Below, piece after piece: positions 55,591-64,000 of a stretch of 64,000 nucleotides of DNA. Numbering within the stretch: position 1 is the stretch's first letter; each line of letters starts with the position of its first letter. The position numbers and the translations under genes were made by a program. The DNA is taken from contig CAWAEG010000007.1 of the NCBI GenBank assembly GCA_963780895.1, positions 768,603 through 832,602 of the forward strand, read 5' to 3'. The stretch is from DASQFI01 sp963780895 (lineage in GTDB: Bacteria > Acidobacteriota > Vicinamibacteria > Vicinamibacterales > SCN-69-37). A model generated the notes under the pieces. That model was not told the DNA's origin, made no database searches, and was given only the letters and a program-made list of their open reading frames with translations.

Positions 55591-56001
55591 ATGGAACGTA
55601 CGTTTGCGATTATCAAACCAGACGCCGTGCGCGCGCACAAAGCCGGCCGGATTCTCGCGCGCATCGAAGATGCCGGGTTCACGATTCGCGCGATGCGGCT
55701 CACGCACCTCACCAGAAGAGAAGCCGAAGGGTTCTACGCGGTCCATCGCGAGCGGCCCTTCTTCGGGAGCCTGACCGAGTTCATGTCGTCGGGGCCGTGC
55801 ATCGTCATGGCGCTCGAAGCGCCGGATGCGATCAAGAAATGGCGCGATCTCATGGGCGCGACCGATCCCGCGAAAGCGGCCCCGAACACGTTGCGGAAGG
55901 AGTTCGGCGCGTCGATCGAGAACAACGCGACGCACGGGTCCGACGCGCCGGAGACCGCCACCTTCGAGCTGGGGTATTTCTTCAGGGGTATGGAAGTGTG
56001 A
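55591..56001 (+). CDS. ndk: Nucleoside-diphosphate kinase
   Basis: 136 residues. It equalises nucleoside triphosphate pools. RTFAIIKPDAVRAHKAGRIL, the phosphorylated His H115 in NNATHGSDAPETA, and FFRGMEV at the end are standard. Start ATG 55591. Confidence 0.97.
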   Translation: MERTFAIIKPDAVRAHKAGRILARIEDAGFTIRAMRLTHLTRREAEGFYAVHRERPFFGSLTEFMSSGPCIVMALEAPDAIKKWRDLMGATDPAKAAPNTLRKEFGASIENNATHGSDAPETATFELGYFFRGMEV

Positions 56002-56004
56002 CCT

Positions 56005-56199
56005 ATGGCCAGGATGCTCATCATCTTCGGTCTCGTGCTGGTGGGCGTCGGCGTGCTGATGAAGCTCGGGCTCCCGATCGGCCGCCTGCCGGGCGACATC
56101 GTGATCCGGCGCGGCAACGGCAGCTTCTACTTTCCGATCGTCACCTGTCTTATCCTGAGCGTGGTGCTCTCGCTGCTCGGGATGGTGGTGCGGCGGTAG
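56005..56199 (+). CDS. DUF2905 small membrane protein
   Basis: 64 residues with two hydrophobic helices (MLIIFGLVLVGVGVLMKLGL and IVTCLILSVVLSLLGMVV) flanking GRLPGDIVIRRGNGSFYFP, the signature of the DUF2905 family. It starts three bases after ndk. Function of the family is not known. Confidence 0.88.
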   Translation: MARMLIIFGLVLVGVGVLMKLGLPIGRLPGDIVIRRGNGSFYFPIVTCLILSVVLSLLGMVVRR

Positions 56200-56270
56200 C
56201 CTCCGGCGGTTCGCAGGTCTCCACCAATTCGTAGGGGCGCGCCTTCAGCCCGCCTGACAGGGGCCCACAT

Positions 56271-56825
56271 CTGTCTATCAAATCCGACAAGTGGATCCGG
56301 CGCATGGCGCTCGAGCACGGCATGATCGAGCCGTTCGTCGATACGCAGGTCCGCGCCGGCGTCGTCTCGTTCGGCCTCTCGTCGTACGGCTACGACATCC
56401 GCGTCGCCGACGAATTCAAGGTCTTCACGAACATCAACAACACCGTCATCGATCCCAAGAACTTCGATCCGCGGTCGTTTGTGGACATCAAGGCCGACGT
56501 CTGCATCGTGCCGCCGAACTCGTTCGCGCTCGCCCGGACGATCGAGTACTTCAAGATTCCGCGCGACGTCCTGACGGTCTGCCTCGGCAAGTCCACCTAT
56601 GCCCGCTGCGGCATCATCGTGAACGTGACCCCGTTCGAGCCGGAATGGGAGGGCACGGTCACGCTCGAGATCTCCAACACCACGCCGCTCCCCGCCCGGA
56701 TTTATGCGAACGAGGGCATCGCGCAGGTGCTGTTTTTTCAAAGCGACGAGCCCTGCGAGCGGTCGTATGCTGACAAGAAGGGCAAGTACCTGAAGCAACA
56801 GGGTGTGACGCTGCCGAAGATTTGA
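56271..56825 (+). CDS. dcd: dCTP deaminase, apparent CTG start
   Basis: 184 residues. It deaminates dCTP to dUTP (or to dUMP in the bifunctional type). SFGLSSYGYDIRVADEFKVF, FALARTIEYFKIPRDVLTVC, GKSTYARCGIIVNVTPFEPE and GIAQVLFFQSDEPCERSYAD are diagnostic. The family N-terminus (SIKSDKWIRRMALEHGMIEP) is fully present but lies upstream of the first ATG (56304). The only start in place is CTG 56271, with GGGG eight bases upstream. With the ATG the first 11 conserved residues would be lost. Confidence 0.9.
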   Translation: MSIKSDKWIRRMALEHGMIEPFVDTQVRAGVVSFGLSSYGYDIRVADEFKVFTNINNTVIDPKNFDPRSFVDIKADVCIVPPNSFALARTIEYFKIPRDVLTVCLGKSTYARCGIIVNVTPFEPEWEGTVTLEISNTTPLPARIYANEGIAQVLFFQSDEPCERSYADKKGKYLKQQGVTLPKI

Positions 56826-56928
56826 GCGCCCGGAAGGCTCAAAGGTCCAAGGCTCGGAGGCTCAGGGCTCAAAGGCTCGGAGGCGTGGTCTGGGCGGCCG
56901 CGGACGCGCAGGATCGGATGGGTCGTGC
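56826..56928. repeat. Degenerate GGCTC-word spacer
   Basis: Between dcd and the sirtuin the words GGCTCAAAGG, GGCTCGGAGG and GGCTCAGGG recur about five times within 60 bp (56835-56890). It resembles the AATCTG array and the GGCCTTTGGCC spacers elsewhere in the window in being a short-word, non-coding filler. Confidence 0.5.
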
Positions 56929-57744
56929 TCAGCTGACGATGGAATTGAGCGCGGCATCAAGGCGGGCCAGGATCTCCGCGGCCTGTCCTCGCAGCGACAC
57001 GTCTACGACCGGTGACGCCTCGGTCGCATCCAGATTGATCTCGACCGTGTATGCGCCGCGGCGTTTGGCCTGATGCACGAGACCCGCCGCCGGGTAGACG
57101 ACCGCTGACGTTCCGATCGTGAGGAAGATCTCGCAATCGGTAGCGGCAGTTGCTTTCGCGACGTCTTCCGGATCGAGCCCTTCGCCGAACCAGACGACTC
57201 CGGGCCTGACGATGCCCCCGCAGTGAGGGCAGCGTGGTGGCAGGGTTGGCATCGGCGCGGTATCGTCGCGCCAGTCGCGCCGGCCCGCCTCGCAGCGCTG
57301 GTAGCAGCGAACGCGCCAGATGGAGCCGTGCAGCCGCACGAGCCGTTCGGCGCCGGCCTTCTCGTGGAGGCCGTCGACGTTTTGCGTGATCAGCGTAAAG
57401 CCCGGCCGTTCGCGCGTCCATTTCGCGAGAACGTCGTGCGCCGGATTCGGCCGGGCCGTAGCGACCATCTGCCGGCGCCAGTCGTACCACTCCCACACGA
57501 GCCTGGGATCGTTCTCGAACGCTTCCGGCGTCGCGAGCGTCTCGGCCCGGACTTTCTTCCACAGGCCATCCGCCCCGCGAAACGTCGGAATGCCCGAAGC
57601 CGCAGACACGCCCGCGCCGGTCAGCGCGCTGATGCGCCGGGCCCGGCCGAGCGCCTCCGCGACGCGCGCGAGATCACGCGGGTCGATCTTGCCCGTCACG
57701 GCCGGCGGGGGAGCAGCGCGAGAGCGAAGACGATTTGAGCGCAT
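56929..57744 (-). CDS. Sirtuin-family NAD-dependent protein deacylase
   Basis: 271 residues from ATG 57744. The NAD site reads LTGAGVSAASGIPTFRGADG (41-60), then TQNVDGLH (120-127) and the catalytic H139 in VRLHGSIWRV. Zinc cysteines are C147, C151, C172 and C175. A WFGEGLD loop and GTSAVVYPAAGLV complete the fold. It removes acyl groups from lysines. The class cannot be fixed further: the Tyr/Arg pair of desuccinylases is partly present (EWYDWRRQM). Confidence 0.93.
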   Translation of the reverse strand: MRSNRLRSRAAPPPAVTGKIDPRDLARVAEALGRARRISALTGAGVSAASGIPTFRGADGLWKKVRAETLATPEAFENDPRLVWEWYDWRRQMVATARPNPAHDVLAKWTRERPGFTLITQNVDGLHEKAGAERLVRLHGSIWRVRCYQRCEAGRRDWRDDTAPMPTLPPRCPHCGGIVRPGVVWFGEGLDPEDVAKATAATDCEIFLTIGTSAVVYPAAGLVHQAKRRGAYTVEINLDATEASPVVDVSLRGQAAEILARLDAALNSIVS

Positions 57745-57849
57745 CGATTGGTCTCAGCTGGGAGTCTCGACATTGTGACGCTCGGCTTCGCACGGGCGCC
57801 AGAGTTTGACCGATCAGCACCGCTCGCGCTACGATCGGCTTTTCCCTGA

Positions 57850-57926
<77 letters not shown>

Positions 57927-57950
57927 AACCTGATCTGGGGGCTTCGCCCC

Positions 57951-58224
57951 CAGCTTGCCCCGCCGTAGCCTTGGCGAAGGCGGGACCCCCTACACACTCA
58001 CTCGCGCAACTCGCCTCCTCGGCAACACACGCAGGCAAGTTGCGCTCCGTTCGGGTGACTCGCTCGCACGGCTCGCTCGTTTCGTCTGATCGGGAGCTTC
58101 GCAGCTTGCCCCGCCGTAGCCTTGGCGAAGGCGGGACCCCCTGCACACTCATTCGCGCAACTCACCTCCTCGGAAAAGCACGCAGGCCAGTTGCGCTCCG
58201 TTCGTGTGGCTCGCTCGCGTCATC
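57951..58224. repeat. Tandem direct repeat after tRNA-fMet
   Basis: A unit of about 123 bp beginning CAGCTTGCCCCGCCGTAGCC occurs at 57951 and again at 58102 (151-bp period), differing at roughly ten positions. Each unit includes the hairpin CCGCC-GTAGCC-TTGGCGAAGGCGG and the segment CAGTTGCGCTCCGTTCG-like. Together with its flanks it fills the 490-bp gap between tRNA-fMet and the DUF481 gene; no gene is seen there. Confidence 0.8.
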
Positions 58225-58418
58225 TGGGCAGAGGGCGCCGAGCGCCATCACCCGTGAGCAACAAATAGCAGCGTCGGCAACAATCTCGCATGACGTCCCC
58301 CGCGCCTTCGGCGTATTGGGAGCCGATGGCCGGGTTGCGCGCAACAAATCGACGCATTTTTCGCGGCCGGGCGCTCACGGACCACGCAGACGCCACGGAA
58401 CGTGGGAAGGGGCACGGA

Positions 58419-59402
58419 ATGTCGCGGTCTCAGAAGAGGGTGATGGCAATGTGCCTTGTCGCCTGGCTTGGGGGCGGCGGGGTCGAGGACGCGTGGGCGC
58501 AGGACCCAGCCAAGGAACCGCCGAAGCTGGGATGGTCCAACAACACCGATCTCAGCCTCGTCGTCACCGCCGGCAACTCGGCCGCCCAGACCTGGGGATT
58601 CACCGAGCTGCTGCGGCATGTGTGGAAGGACGCCCGCTTCGAGCTCGAAGGAAACGTCGTTCGCTCCAACAAGTCGGATGACCGCTTCTTCATGGTCGGG
58701 CCCGGCCTCGAGTTCCCAGTCGGAGGCGCGCCCGCCAACCCGCCGACTTCGCTCATCAGCCCTGATCCGACTCTGGATGTCGCCAAGTACCTCATCGGCG
58801 GAAGCTACGAACGAAACATCACCCCGGTATTCTTCTGGAACGCGGGTGCGAGCTGGGACCGCAACGACGACGCCGGTATCTTGAACCGCTACATCATGCA
58901 TGCCGGTGTCGGGAACAAGTGGGTGGACACGGCGCGGCGGCGGTTCGCCACCACCTATGGCCTCAGCTACACCGATCGCGATGAGGAGGAGCTCGATCCG
59001 GAGAAGGACCGCCGCTTTGCCGGCGGCCGTCTCGGCTGGGACTACACGGAGCACTTCAATGCGGGAACCACGTTCGACAACAAGTTCGCGACGAACATCA
59101 ATCTTTCCGATCCAGGCGACTACTCGATCAACACCACCAGCGCGCTGACGGTATCGGTCGTCAGCCACGTCTCGCTCAAGGTCAGTCTTCAGTGGCTGTA
59201 CGAGCACGAGCCGGCGCTCGAGTCCGACCTCGACGTCATCGCCTTCGTCGAGCTCATCGACCCGGATGCGATCCCGGGCTCGGGCGACGAGCTCTTCCGG
59301 ACGTTGTCGTCCGGCGCGTCGAAGCTCGTGCTCGGCTCTGCCGACGCGCGGAAGGACAAGCTGGATACCGTCTTCAGGACGGCGCTTGTCATCAAGTTCT
59401 AA
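58419..59402 (+). CDS. DUF481-type outer-membrane barrel protein
   Basis: 327 residues from ATG 58419. A signal peptide (VMAMCLVAWLGGGGVEDAWA) precedes a beta-barrel with alternating hydrophobic strands: WSNNTDLSLVVTAGNSAAQT, ELEGNVVRSNKSDDRF, YLIGGSYERNITPVFFW, TTYGLSYTDRDEEELD, and a last strand ending VFRTALVIKF with terminal Phe, as in outer-membrane proteins. The family is probably salt- or envelope-stress related, but no substrate is known. An upstream in-frame start exists but has no signal-peptide logic. Confidence 0.8.
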   Translation: MSRSQKRVMAMCLVAWLGGGGVEDAWAQDPAKEPPKLGWSNNTDLSLVVTAGNSAAQTWGFTELLRHVWKDARFELEGNVVRSNKSDDRFFMVGPGLEFPVGGAPANPPTSLISPDPTLDVAKYLIGGSYERNITPVFFWNAGASWDRNDDAGILNRYIMHAGVGNKWVDTARRRFATTYGLSYTDRDEEELDPEKDRRFAGGRLGWDYTEHFNAGTTFDNKFATNINLSDPGDYSINTTSALTVSVVSHVSLKVSLQWLYEHEPALESDLDVIAFVELIDPDAIPGSGDELFRTLSSGASKLVLGSADARKDKLDTVFRTALVIKF

Positions 59403-59560
59403 CGAGGCCCTGCCTCAGACCCCCTTCCGCAGGTAGCCGCGCGTGTGTTGGCGTCCGCCGCGAGTCGGCATAATCGTCATGAAACAGCCATAACATCAGC
59501 AAGGATTGGGACGCGTGTGTCGCAACGCGCCAAGCTGCAGATAATGGTGGTTGTGAGCTG

Positions 59561-61959
59561 ATGCCCGCACTGCTGCAAGCCTTCACGTTTGCCCGCCGCC
59601 AGCCGGGCTTTTGTTGAGTCGTCGTTGCAACGCTCGCTGTCGGCATTGGCGCCGCGACGGCTGCCATCAATGTCGCCGCGAGCGTGCTGCTGAACCCACT
59701 ACCGGTTACAGACGCTGCGCGACTGGTGCTCATCACCAAGAGCTTGCCGACGGGCTCGACGCTCGTCCCCTTTTCGTACGCAGAGATTGCCGCATGGCGC
59801 CAGGCGAGCCGGACGCTCGAAGCGGTAGGTGGAGTTCAATACGACGGCGCCTGGCCGGTGCCCGCACAGCTCGGCGAGCGAGCGATCACGATCACGAGCA
59901 CCGCGGTGTCCGGGAACTTCTTCGACGTACTCGGGGTGCGGCCGGCCGTCGGCAGATTGCTGCGCGAGCAGGATGCGGTCGCTGGCGCGGAGCCTGTGGC
60001 GGTCATCGCATACGGCTTCTGGCGCCGGGAGTTCGGTGGTGACACCGCAGATCGTCGGGCGGACACTCCTGCTCAATGGACGGCCGGCGACGGTTGCTGG
60101 CGTCGCCCCGCAAGGGGTTACGTTTCCCGGCGACGCAGACGTCTGGCGACCGCTCGACATCGCGCCCGATACGCTGAATGAGGGCTGGTTCAACCTGGTG
60201 GCGCGAGTGCAAGCCAGCGCTACGGTTGCCCAGGTGGCCGAGGAATCGGGGACTCTCGTCCGGCAGCTCGGCCCGATGGCCCCGAAGGGTTCGCCACGGG
60301 ACGTTCGGAGTGTGACCATCCCGTTCAAGGAAGCGATCGTCGGCGACGTCAGACCGGTGCTGACCCTGTTTGTCGCCGCTGCCGTCCTCCTCTTCGTCAC
60401 AGGCTCCTTCAATGTCGCGAACTTGCTGCTGATTCGGGGTACTGCACGCGACCGAGGGATCACGCTCCGCGCAGCGCTCGGCGCGACGCGGTGGCGGCTG
60501 CTCCGGCAGTTGATGACCGAGAACACATCCTTGGCGATCGTCGGCGGAATGCTTGGCATCGTCGTCGCTTATTACCTTCAGCGAGCGCTCATCGTGACCG
60601 CACCAGCGGGACTGCCACGGCTCGACACGGTCGGATTTGACGCGCGCGCCATCAGCTTCGCGGTCGGCGGGTCAGTCGTCGGCGCGGCCCTGGCCGGCCT
60701 CGCCCCTGCGATTTGGCTTGTACGACGCAGCTCGGTTGGCCGGCTGCGCTCTCCTTCGGTGACCGCCACGACAGGGACGCAAATGAGCCGGCAGGTACTC
60801 GTTGGATTGCAGCTGGCGGTGGCGCTCCTGGTCACGGTGTCGGCGGCACTCTTGGTGAGGAGCCTTCTGCAGTTGCAGCAGGTCAATCTCGGATTCTCAC
60901 CCGCCCGGCTCACGGTGCTGCACGTTCCTCTCGTGGGTGGGGAGCACCGAAATCCAGAACGGCGATTGCACTTCTTCGAGGAGCTCGTGTCGAGACTCCA
61001 GTCGCTGCCCGGCATTGCGGGAGCCACGCCCGTCCTTCTGCGGCCCTTTACCGGAAACGATGGCTGGGACGCGACAGTCACCGCGGACGGACAGTCACCG
61101 GAGGCGGCCTCCGCTAATCCCGGCCTTCAACTCGAGGCAGTGCTGCCGAATTACTTCTCCACCATGGGGACTCCTGTCCGACAGGGCAGGACCTTTACCG
61201 ACGCGGACCGGGAAGGGAGTCAACCAGTTGTCATCGTGAGCGAAACGCTGGCCCGACGCTTGTGGGCGGAATCGACGGTTCTCGGCAAACGCGTCAAGTT
61301 CGGGGCCGGGAACAGCCCTGCGCCGTGGATGACCGTTGTGGGCATCGTCGGCGATCTACGCTACCGAGATCTGGTGGCTCCACCGCCCGCGATCTATATT
61401 CCGCTTCGACAGACGTCATTTCCGCCCCGATTCCTGATCCTGCGCGCGGCCGGGGATGATGCAGTGCGGTCGCTGGTGCAGTCGAGCGTACGTCGAAATG
61501 AATCCGGCCGAACACGTACTGGAAGCATCGCCGATAACGGAACTGCTCGGGCGGGAACTGGCCGCGCCACGTTTCCACGCGTTCGCACTGGGATCGTTCG
61601 CTCTTGTGGCCGTCATGCTGGCGGCCCTTGGGGTCTTCGGTGTCCTGGCTACGTCCGTCGCGCAACGCTCGCGAGAACTAGCCGTGCGAGTGGCGCTCGG
61701 GGCAGACCGCGCGGACCTCCGTCGCCACGTTCTCTGGCGTCTCATGTGGCCGGCGGCACTTGGATTGGCCCTCGGAACGGGCGCGGCGATTGCGACGACA
61801 GATTTTCTGGGAGCCCTCCTGTTCGAAGTCAGCCCGCTCGATGTCCGGGCATTCGTCGCGGGCTGGGTGACGCTGGCCGGGGCCACCCTGATCGCTTGTC
61901 TCCTGCCACTTCGGCGCGCAGTCCGCATCGATCCGGTTTCTGTCCTGCGATCGGAGTGA
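59561..61959 (+). pseudogene. ADOP/FtsX-like ABC permease, disrupted
   Basis: ATG 59561 starts LLQAFTFARRQPGFC, then an in-frame TGA (59615-59617) interrupts the first membrane helix (VVVATLAVGIGAATAAI). The MacB periplasmic domain continues to about 60055, where the frame shifts to GRTLLLNGRPATVAGVAPQG. A long open stretch covers membrane helices 2-4 (VLTLFVAAAVLLFVTGSFNV and QVLVGLQLAVALLVTVSAAL) and the second periplasmic domain. Near 61485 another shift leads to the last helices (FALVAVMLAALGVFGVLATS) and the end VRIDPVSVLRSE at 61959. It has the usual double FtsX layout of Acidobacterial ADOP permeases. One nonsense and two frameshift lesions make it non-functional. Confidence 0.85.
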
Positions 61960-61975
61960 GCGAGGCGCCGACGTC

Positions 61976-62952
61976 TCAGCCCGCGGCGCGATCAATTGAC
62001 GACAGCCGCGCCAGCTTCCACCGCCGGCAGAGGTCGTGCGCGGCCTCGGGCCAGTTCGGGTACGGAAGCTGAAACCGCCCCGGAGCAGACGCCCCGGCAC
62101 GACACGGCGGCTCTTGAGGATCAGCTCCGTTTCGGTCTGCATGAAGACCGCGCCAATCTTCAGCATCAAACGCGTCGAGGGTAACCCCGCGCGACTCCCG
62201 TACGCCTCACGCAGGATCCGCATGAAGTCCGCGTTCGGAAGCGGGTGGGGGGAAGTGACGTTCACGACGCCCTCGATTTCCTGGTGCGCGATCAGCCACT
62301 CCGTCACCCGCACGAAGTCCTCGTAGTGAATCCAGGACATGAACTGCCGGCCGTCGCCGGCCCTGCCCCCGAGCCCGCGCCTGACCAGCATCAACAACAT
62401 GTCGAAGATGCCTTCCGATGACGGAATCATCGTCATGGCCGACCGGAGCGCCACTTTTCTCGTGTTCGGCGTGTGTGATTCGGCAAATGCGCGCTCCCAC
62501 GCGCGCGCGACGTCGATGCTGAATGTCCAGGAAGCCGGCGCATCCGATTCGTCGCCGCCGATCGCGCCGCAGACCTCGTCGTTCGGCGCGTCGTATCGAT
62601 GGGTGTAGATGGTCGCCGTGCTCGCCTGGAGCCAGACGGCCGGCGGCCGGCTGGCGCTGGCGATCGCGGCGCCGACGAGGCGGGTTGGACCGACGCGAGA
62701 CTCGATGATCTCGCGCCGGTGTTCCGGGGTGTAGCGGCAGTTGACGCTCCGCCCGGTAAGGTTGATGACGACGTCGCTGCCGTCCACCTCAGCCGCCCAG
62801 GCACCGACCGACTCGCCATCCCACTGGACGACTCGCCAGGGCAGTGTGCGCGCTTGCCGGCTGAGTACCACCACGTCGTGACCCTGGCGATGCAGTGCCT
62901 GGGCCAGCACCGTCCCGACCTCACCTGACCCTCCCGCCATCACGACCTTCAT
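61976..62952 (-). pseudogene. TIGR01777-type NAD-dependent epimerase, C-terminal frameshift
   Basis: From ATG 62952 with a strong purine run (AGAGGGGG). About 295 codons are intact: the Rossmann loop MAGGSGEVGTVLAQALHRQG, DVVINLTGRSVNCRYTPEHR, WLQASTATIYTHRYDAPNDE, WSFSIDVARAWE-like (WTFSIDVARAWERAF) and MSWIHYEDFVRVTEWLIAHQ. Near 62065 one base is lost or gained; the correct tail YPNWPEAAHDLCRRWKLARL and a stop at 61976 are in the next frame. Only the last 30 residues are affected, so the product might still fold. Function of the SulA/YfcH-like family is unknown. Divergent from the TetR gene. Confidence 0.8.
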
Positions 62953-63001
62953 GGTGCCCCCTCTCTGGCCGTTGCGCGCGGCCGCACGACCTGCTTTAAT
63001 A

Positions 63002-63698
63002 ATGAACATGTTTACTGAAAATAGCAAGCCGCGTGGCAGGGGCCGGCCGAAGGGCCGTACGGCAGAAGGCGACGCGACCCGGCGCCGGTTGTACGAAGCG
63101 GCGGTGAAGCGATCGGTGAGCGCGGATACGAGGCGGCGACGATGCGCGACGTGGCGACCCGCGCCGGTGTGAGCCCCGGGTTGCTCTATCGCTACTTTCC
63201 CAGCAAGCGCGCGGTTGTCCTCGCGCTCTACGACGAGCTATCGGAAGAGTTCGCCCGCCGTGCCGTCACGATGAGGGCGGGGAAGTGGCGTAATCGGTTC
63301 ATCAACGTACTCGAGCTCAGTCTCGAAGTGCTCGGGCCGCATCGCGTCACCCTGCGGGCACTCGCGCCGGTCATGGTGGGTGACAACGAGGAAGGGGTGT
63401 TCGCGAAGAGCACGGCGTTTTCGCGTGCGAGTCGAGACGGCATTTGTCCAGGCGGTCGGCCTGGCGGACGACGCGCCGAAGGGACCGCTGGCCGCCGCGC
63501 TCGGCCGTCTGCTTTACCTGCTGCACCTTAGTGTTCATTCTCTGGTGGCTGCTCGACCGAAGTCCGGGCCAGCGCGCAACCCGCGCCCTGGTTGGGCTGC
63601 TTCGGCAAATGCTCCCATCGGCCGTGCTGACGCTGCGTCTGCGCTCCGTCCGGGGATTCCTGCAGTCCGCCATTCGCTCTTCACGGACGGGCTGCTGA
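63002..63698 (+). pseudogene. TetR-family regulator, frameshifted
   Basis: ATG 63002 (or 63008) begins a basic leader (RGRGRPKGRTAEGDATRRRL). After YEAAV the frame slips near 63108; the helix-turn-helix GERGYEAATMRDVATRAGVS and PGLLYRYFPSKRAVVLALYD is intact in the next frame. Two more slips near 63430 and 63530 lead to ETAFVQAVGLADDAPKGPLA and FILWWLLDRSPGQRATRALV. It was probably the local repressor of the divergent epimerase gene 50 bp away. AACATGTT, a palindrome, overlaps its start. Confidence 0.75.
63003..63014. promoter_or_regulatory. Possible TetR operator palindrome
   Basis: TGAACATGTTTA in the divergent gap is a near-perfect dyad (core AACATGTT) and overlaps the regulator's start codon. 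Its short length and single occurrence make this tentative. Confidence 0.3.
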
Positions 63699-63844
63699 CC
63701 TGAGCCCATAGCCAAACTTGCCACGTACGGGATTTCGGAGGGGCTCCGTCAAACGGGATATCGTGGCCTCCCGAAGCGTGCAGACGCAAAGAGGCATGAT
63801 TCTGGACCACCAGCGCTGGCACACGACGTGCCCTTGGCTGTGGG

Positions 63845-64000
63845 ATGGCTACCCGAGCATTCATCAAGGCTTCAGTCGCATTGGCATTGACGTCCGTTCC
63901 GTTCTTCACGACTTCCGCCTTCGGACAGTCTCCCGCAGCCCTGCCAAACAGCACGGTCGCCGTTTCGGAACCCAAACCAGCCAGTGCAGAGGGCGCGGCT
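63845..64000 (+). CDS. N-terminus of an exported protein, cut by the right edge
   Basis: ATG 63845 opens a frame to the window end (52 codons). The first 27 residues form a clear signal peptide (basic RAFIK, hydrophobic ASVALALTSVPFF, cleavage after AFG). A Ser/Pro/Ala-rich start of the mature protein follows. The family cannot be told from this portion. There is no strong ribosome site, only GGCTGTGGG. Confidence 0.55.
   Translation, partial: MATRAFIKASVALALTSVPFFTTSAFGQSPAALPNSTVAVSEPKPASAEGAA

Noticed and set aside
53881..55935. A 684-codon minus-strand frame opposite the TonB_C genes and ndk
   Set aside because: Shadow frame; the three plus-strand genes have signal peptides, motifs and ribosome sites.

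Overview
The window is GC-rich DNA from a diderm (outer-membrane) bacterium. The best guess is Acidobacteriota, class Vicinamibacteria. That is inference, from tandem Ser/Thr kinases carrying TolB/WD40-type propellers behind an ECF sigma factor, an ADOP-type FtsX/MacB permease, tandem TonB_C proteins, a full Kdo pathway, type IV pilus genes and a two-subunit KorAB. No rRNA gene or CRISPR array was seen.

Layout. (1) 1-7.3 kb, minus strand: an ECF sigma gene followed by three tandem kinase-propeller genes, all broken by frameshifts or stops, with the tail of a second sigma gene between kinases 2 and 1. (2) 7.4-8.9 kb: a small exported HExxH protein, a MazEF-like toxin-antitoxin pair with its own promoter/operator, and a fragment of another kinase propeller on the opposite strand. 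(3) 8.93-14.33 kb: a genomic island bounded by a tRNA-Ala(CGC) gene and a 45-bp copy of that tRNA's 3' half. Its cargo is a small unknown protein, a divergent GHKL ATPase and a wHTH plus TIR-like protein; the TIR gene is split by an IS256-family element with an exact 8-bp target duplication. This looks like a decaying, possibly undescribed defence module. (4) 14.5-18.4 kb: a VanZ-type membrane protein and two divergent phosphofructokinases with different phosphoryl-donor signatures. (5) 18.6-25.1 kb, minus strand: a translation block (rplM-rpsI, rpsB-tsf-pyrH-frr) followed by threonine synthase and asparaginase. (6) 25.4-31.2 kb: pilM-pilN-pilOP(fused)-pilQ plus two lipoproteins, behind a sigma-54 promoter. 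(7) 31.3-35.3 kb: a second sigma-54 promoter, a Pro/Ala-rich unknown protein, an M24 peptidase, accB and accC. (8) 35.3-39.3 kb: thiE, an amino-acid permease, folD, coaE. (9) 39.4-45.6 kb, minus strand: lapB, kdsC, kdsD, kdsA, pyrG, kdsB, that is, the Kdo/CMP-Kdo supply line for lipopolysaccharide. (10) 45.9-53.8 kb: icd, mdh, sucC, sucD, korA, korB, most of an oxidative TCA segment from isocitrate to succinate plus malate oxidation. (11) 53.9-59.4 kb: two TonB_C proteins, ndk, a DUF2905 protein, dcd, a sirtuin, initiator tRNA-fMet and a DUF481 barrel. (12) 59.5-64 kb: a broken ADOP permease, a frameshifted NAD-dependent epimerase with its divergent broken TetR regulator, and the start of an exported protein cut by the window edge.

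Two wider patterns stand out. Frameshifts and stops cluster in accessory or paralogous families (1-14.6 kb and 59.5-63.7 kb), while about 45 kb of core genes between them are intact, which points to real decay rather than uniform sequencing error. The intergenic DNA is rich in hairpins and inverted repeats of several recurring families, and one palindromic element has entered the pilQ reading frame without breaking it.
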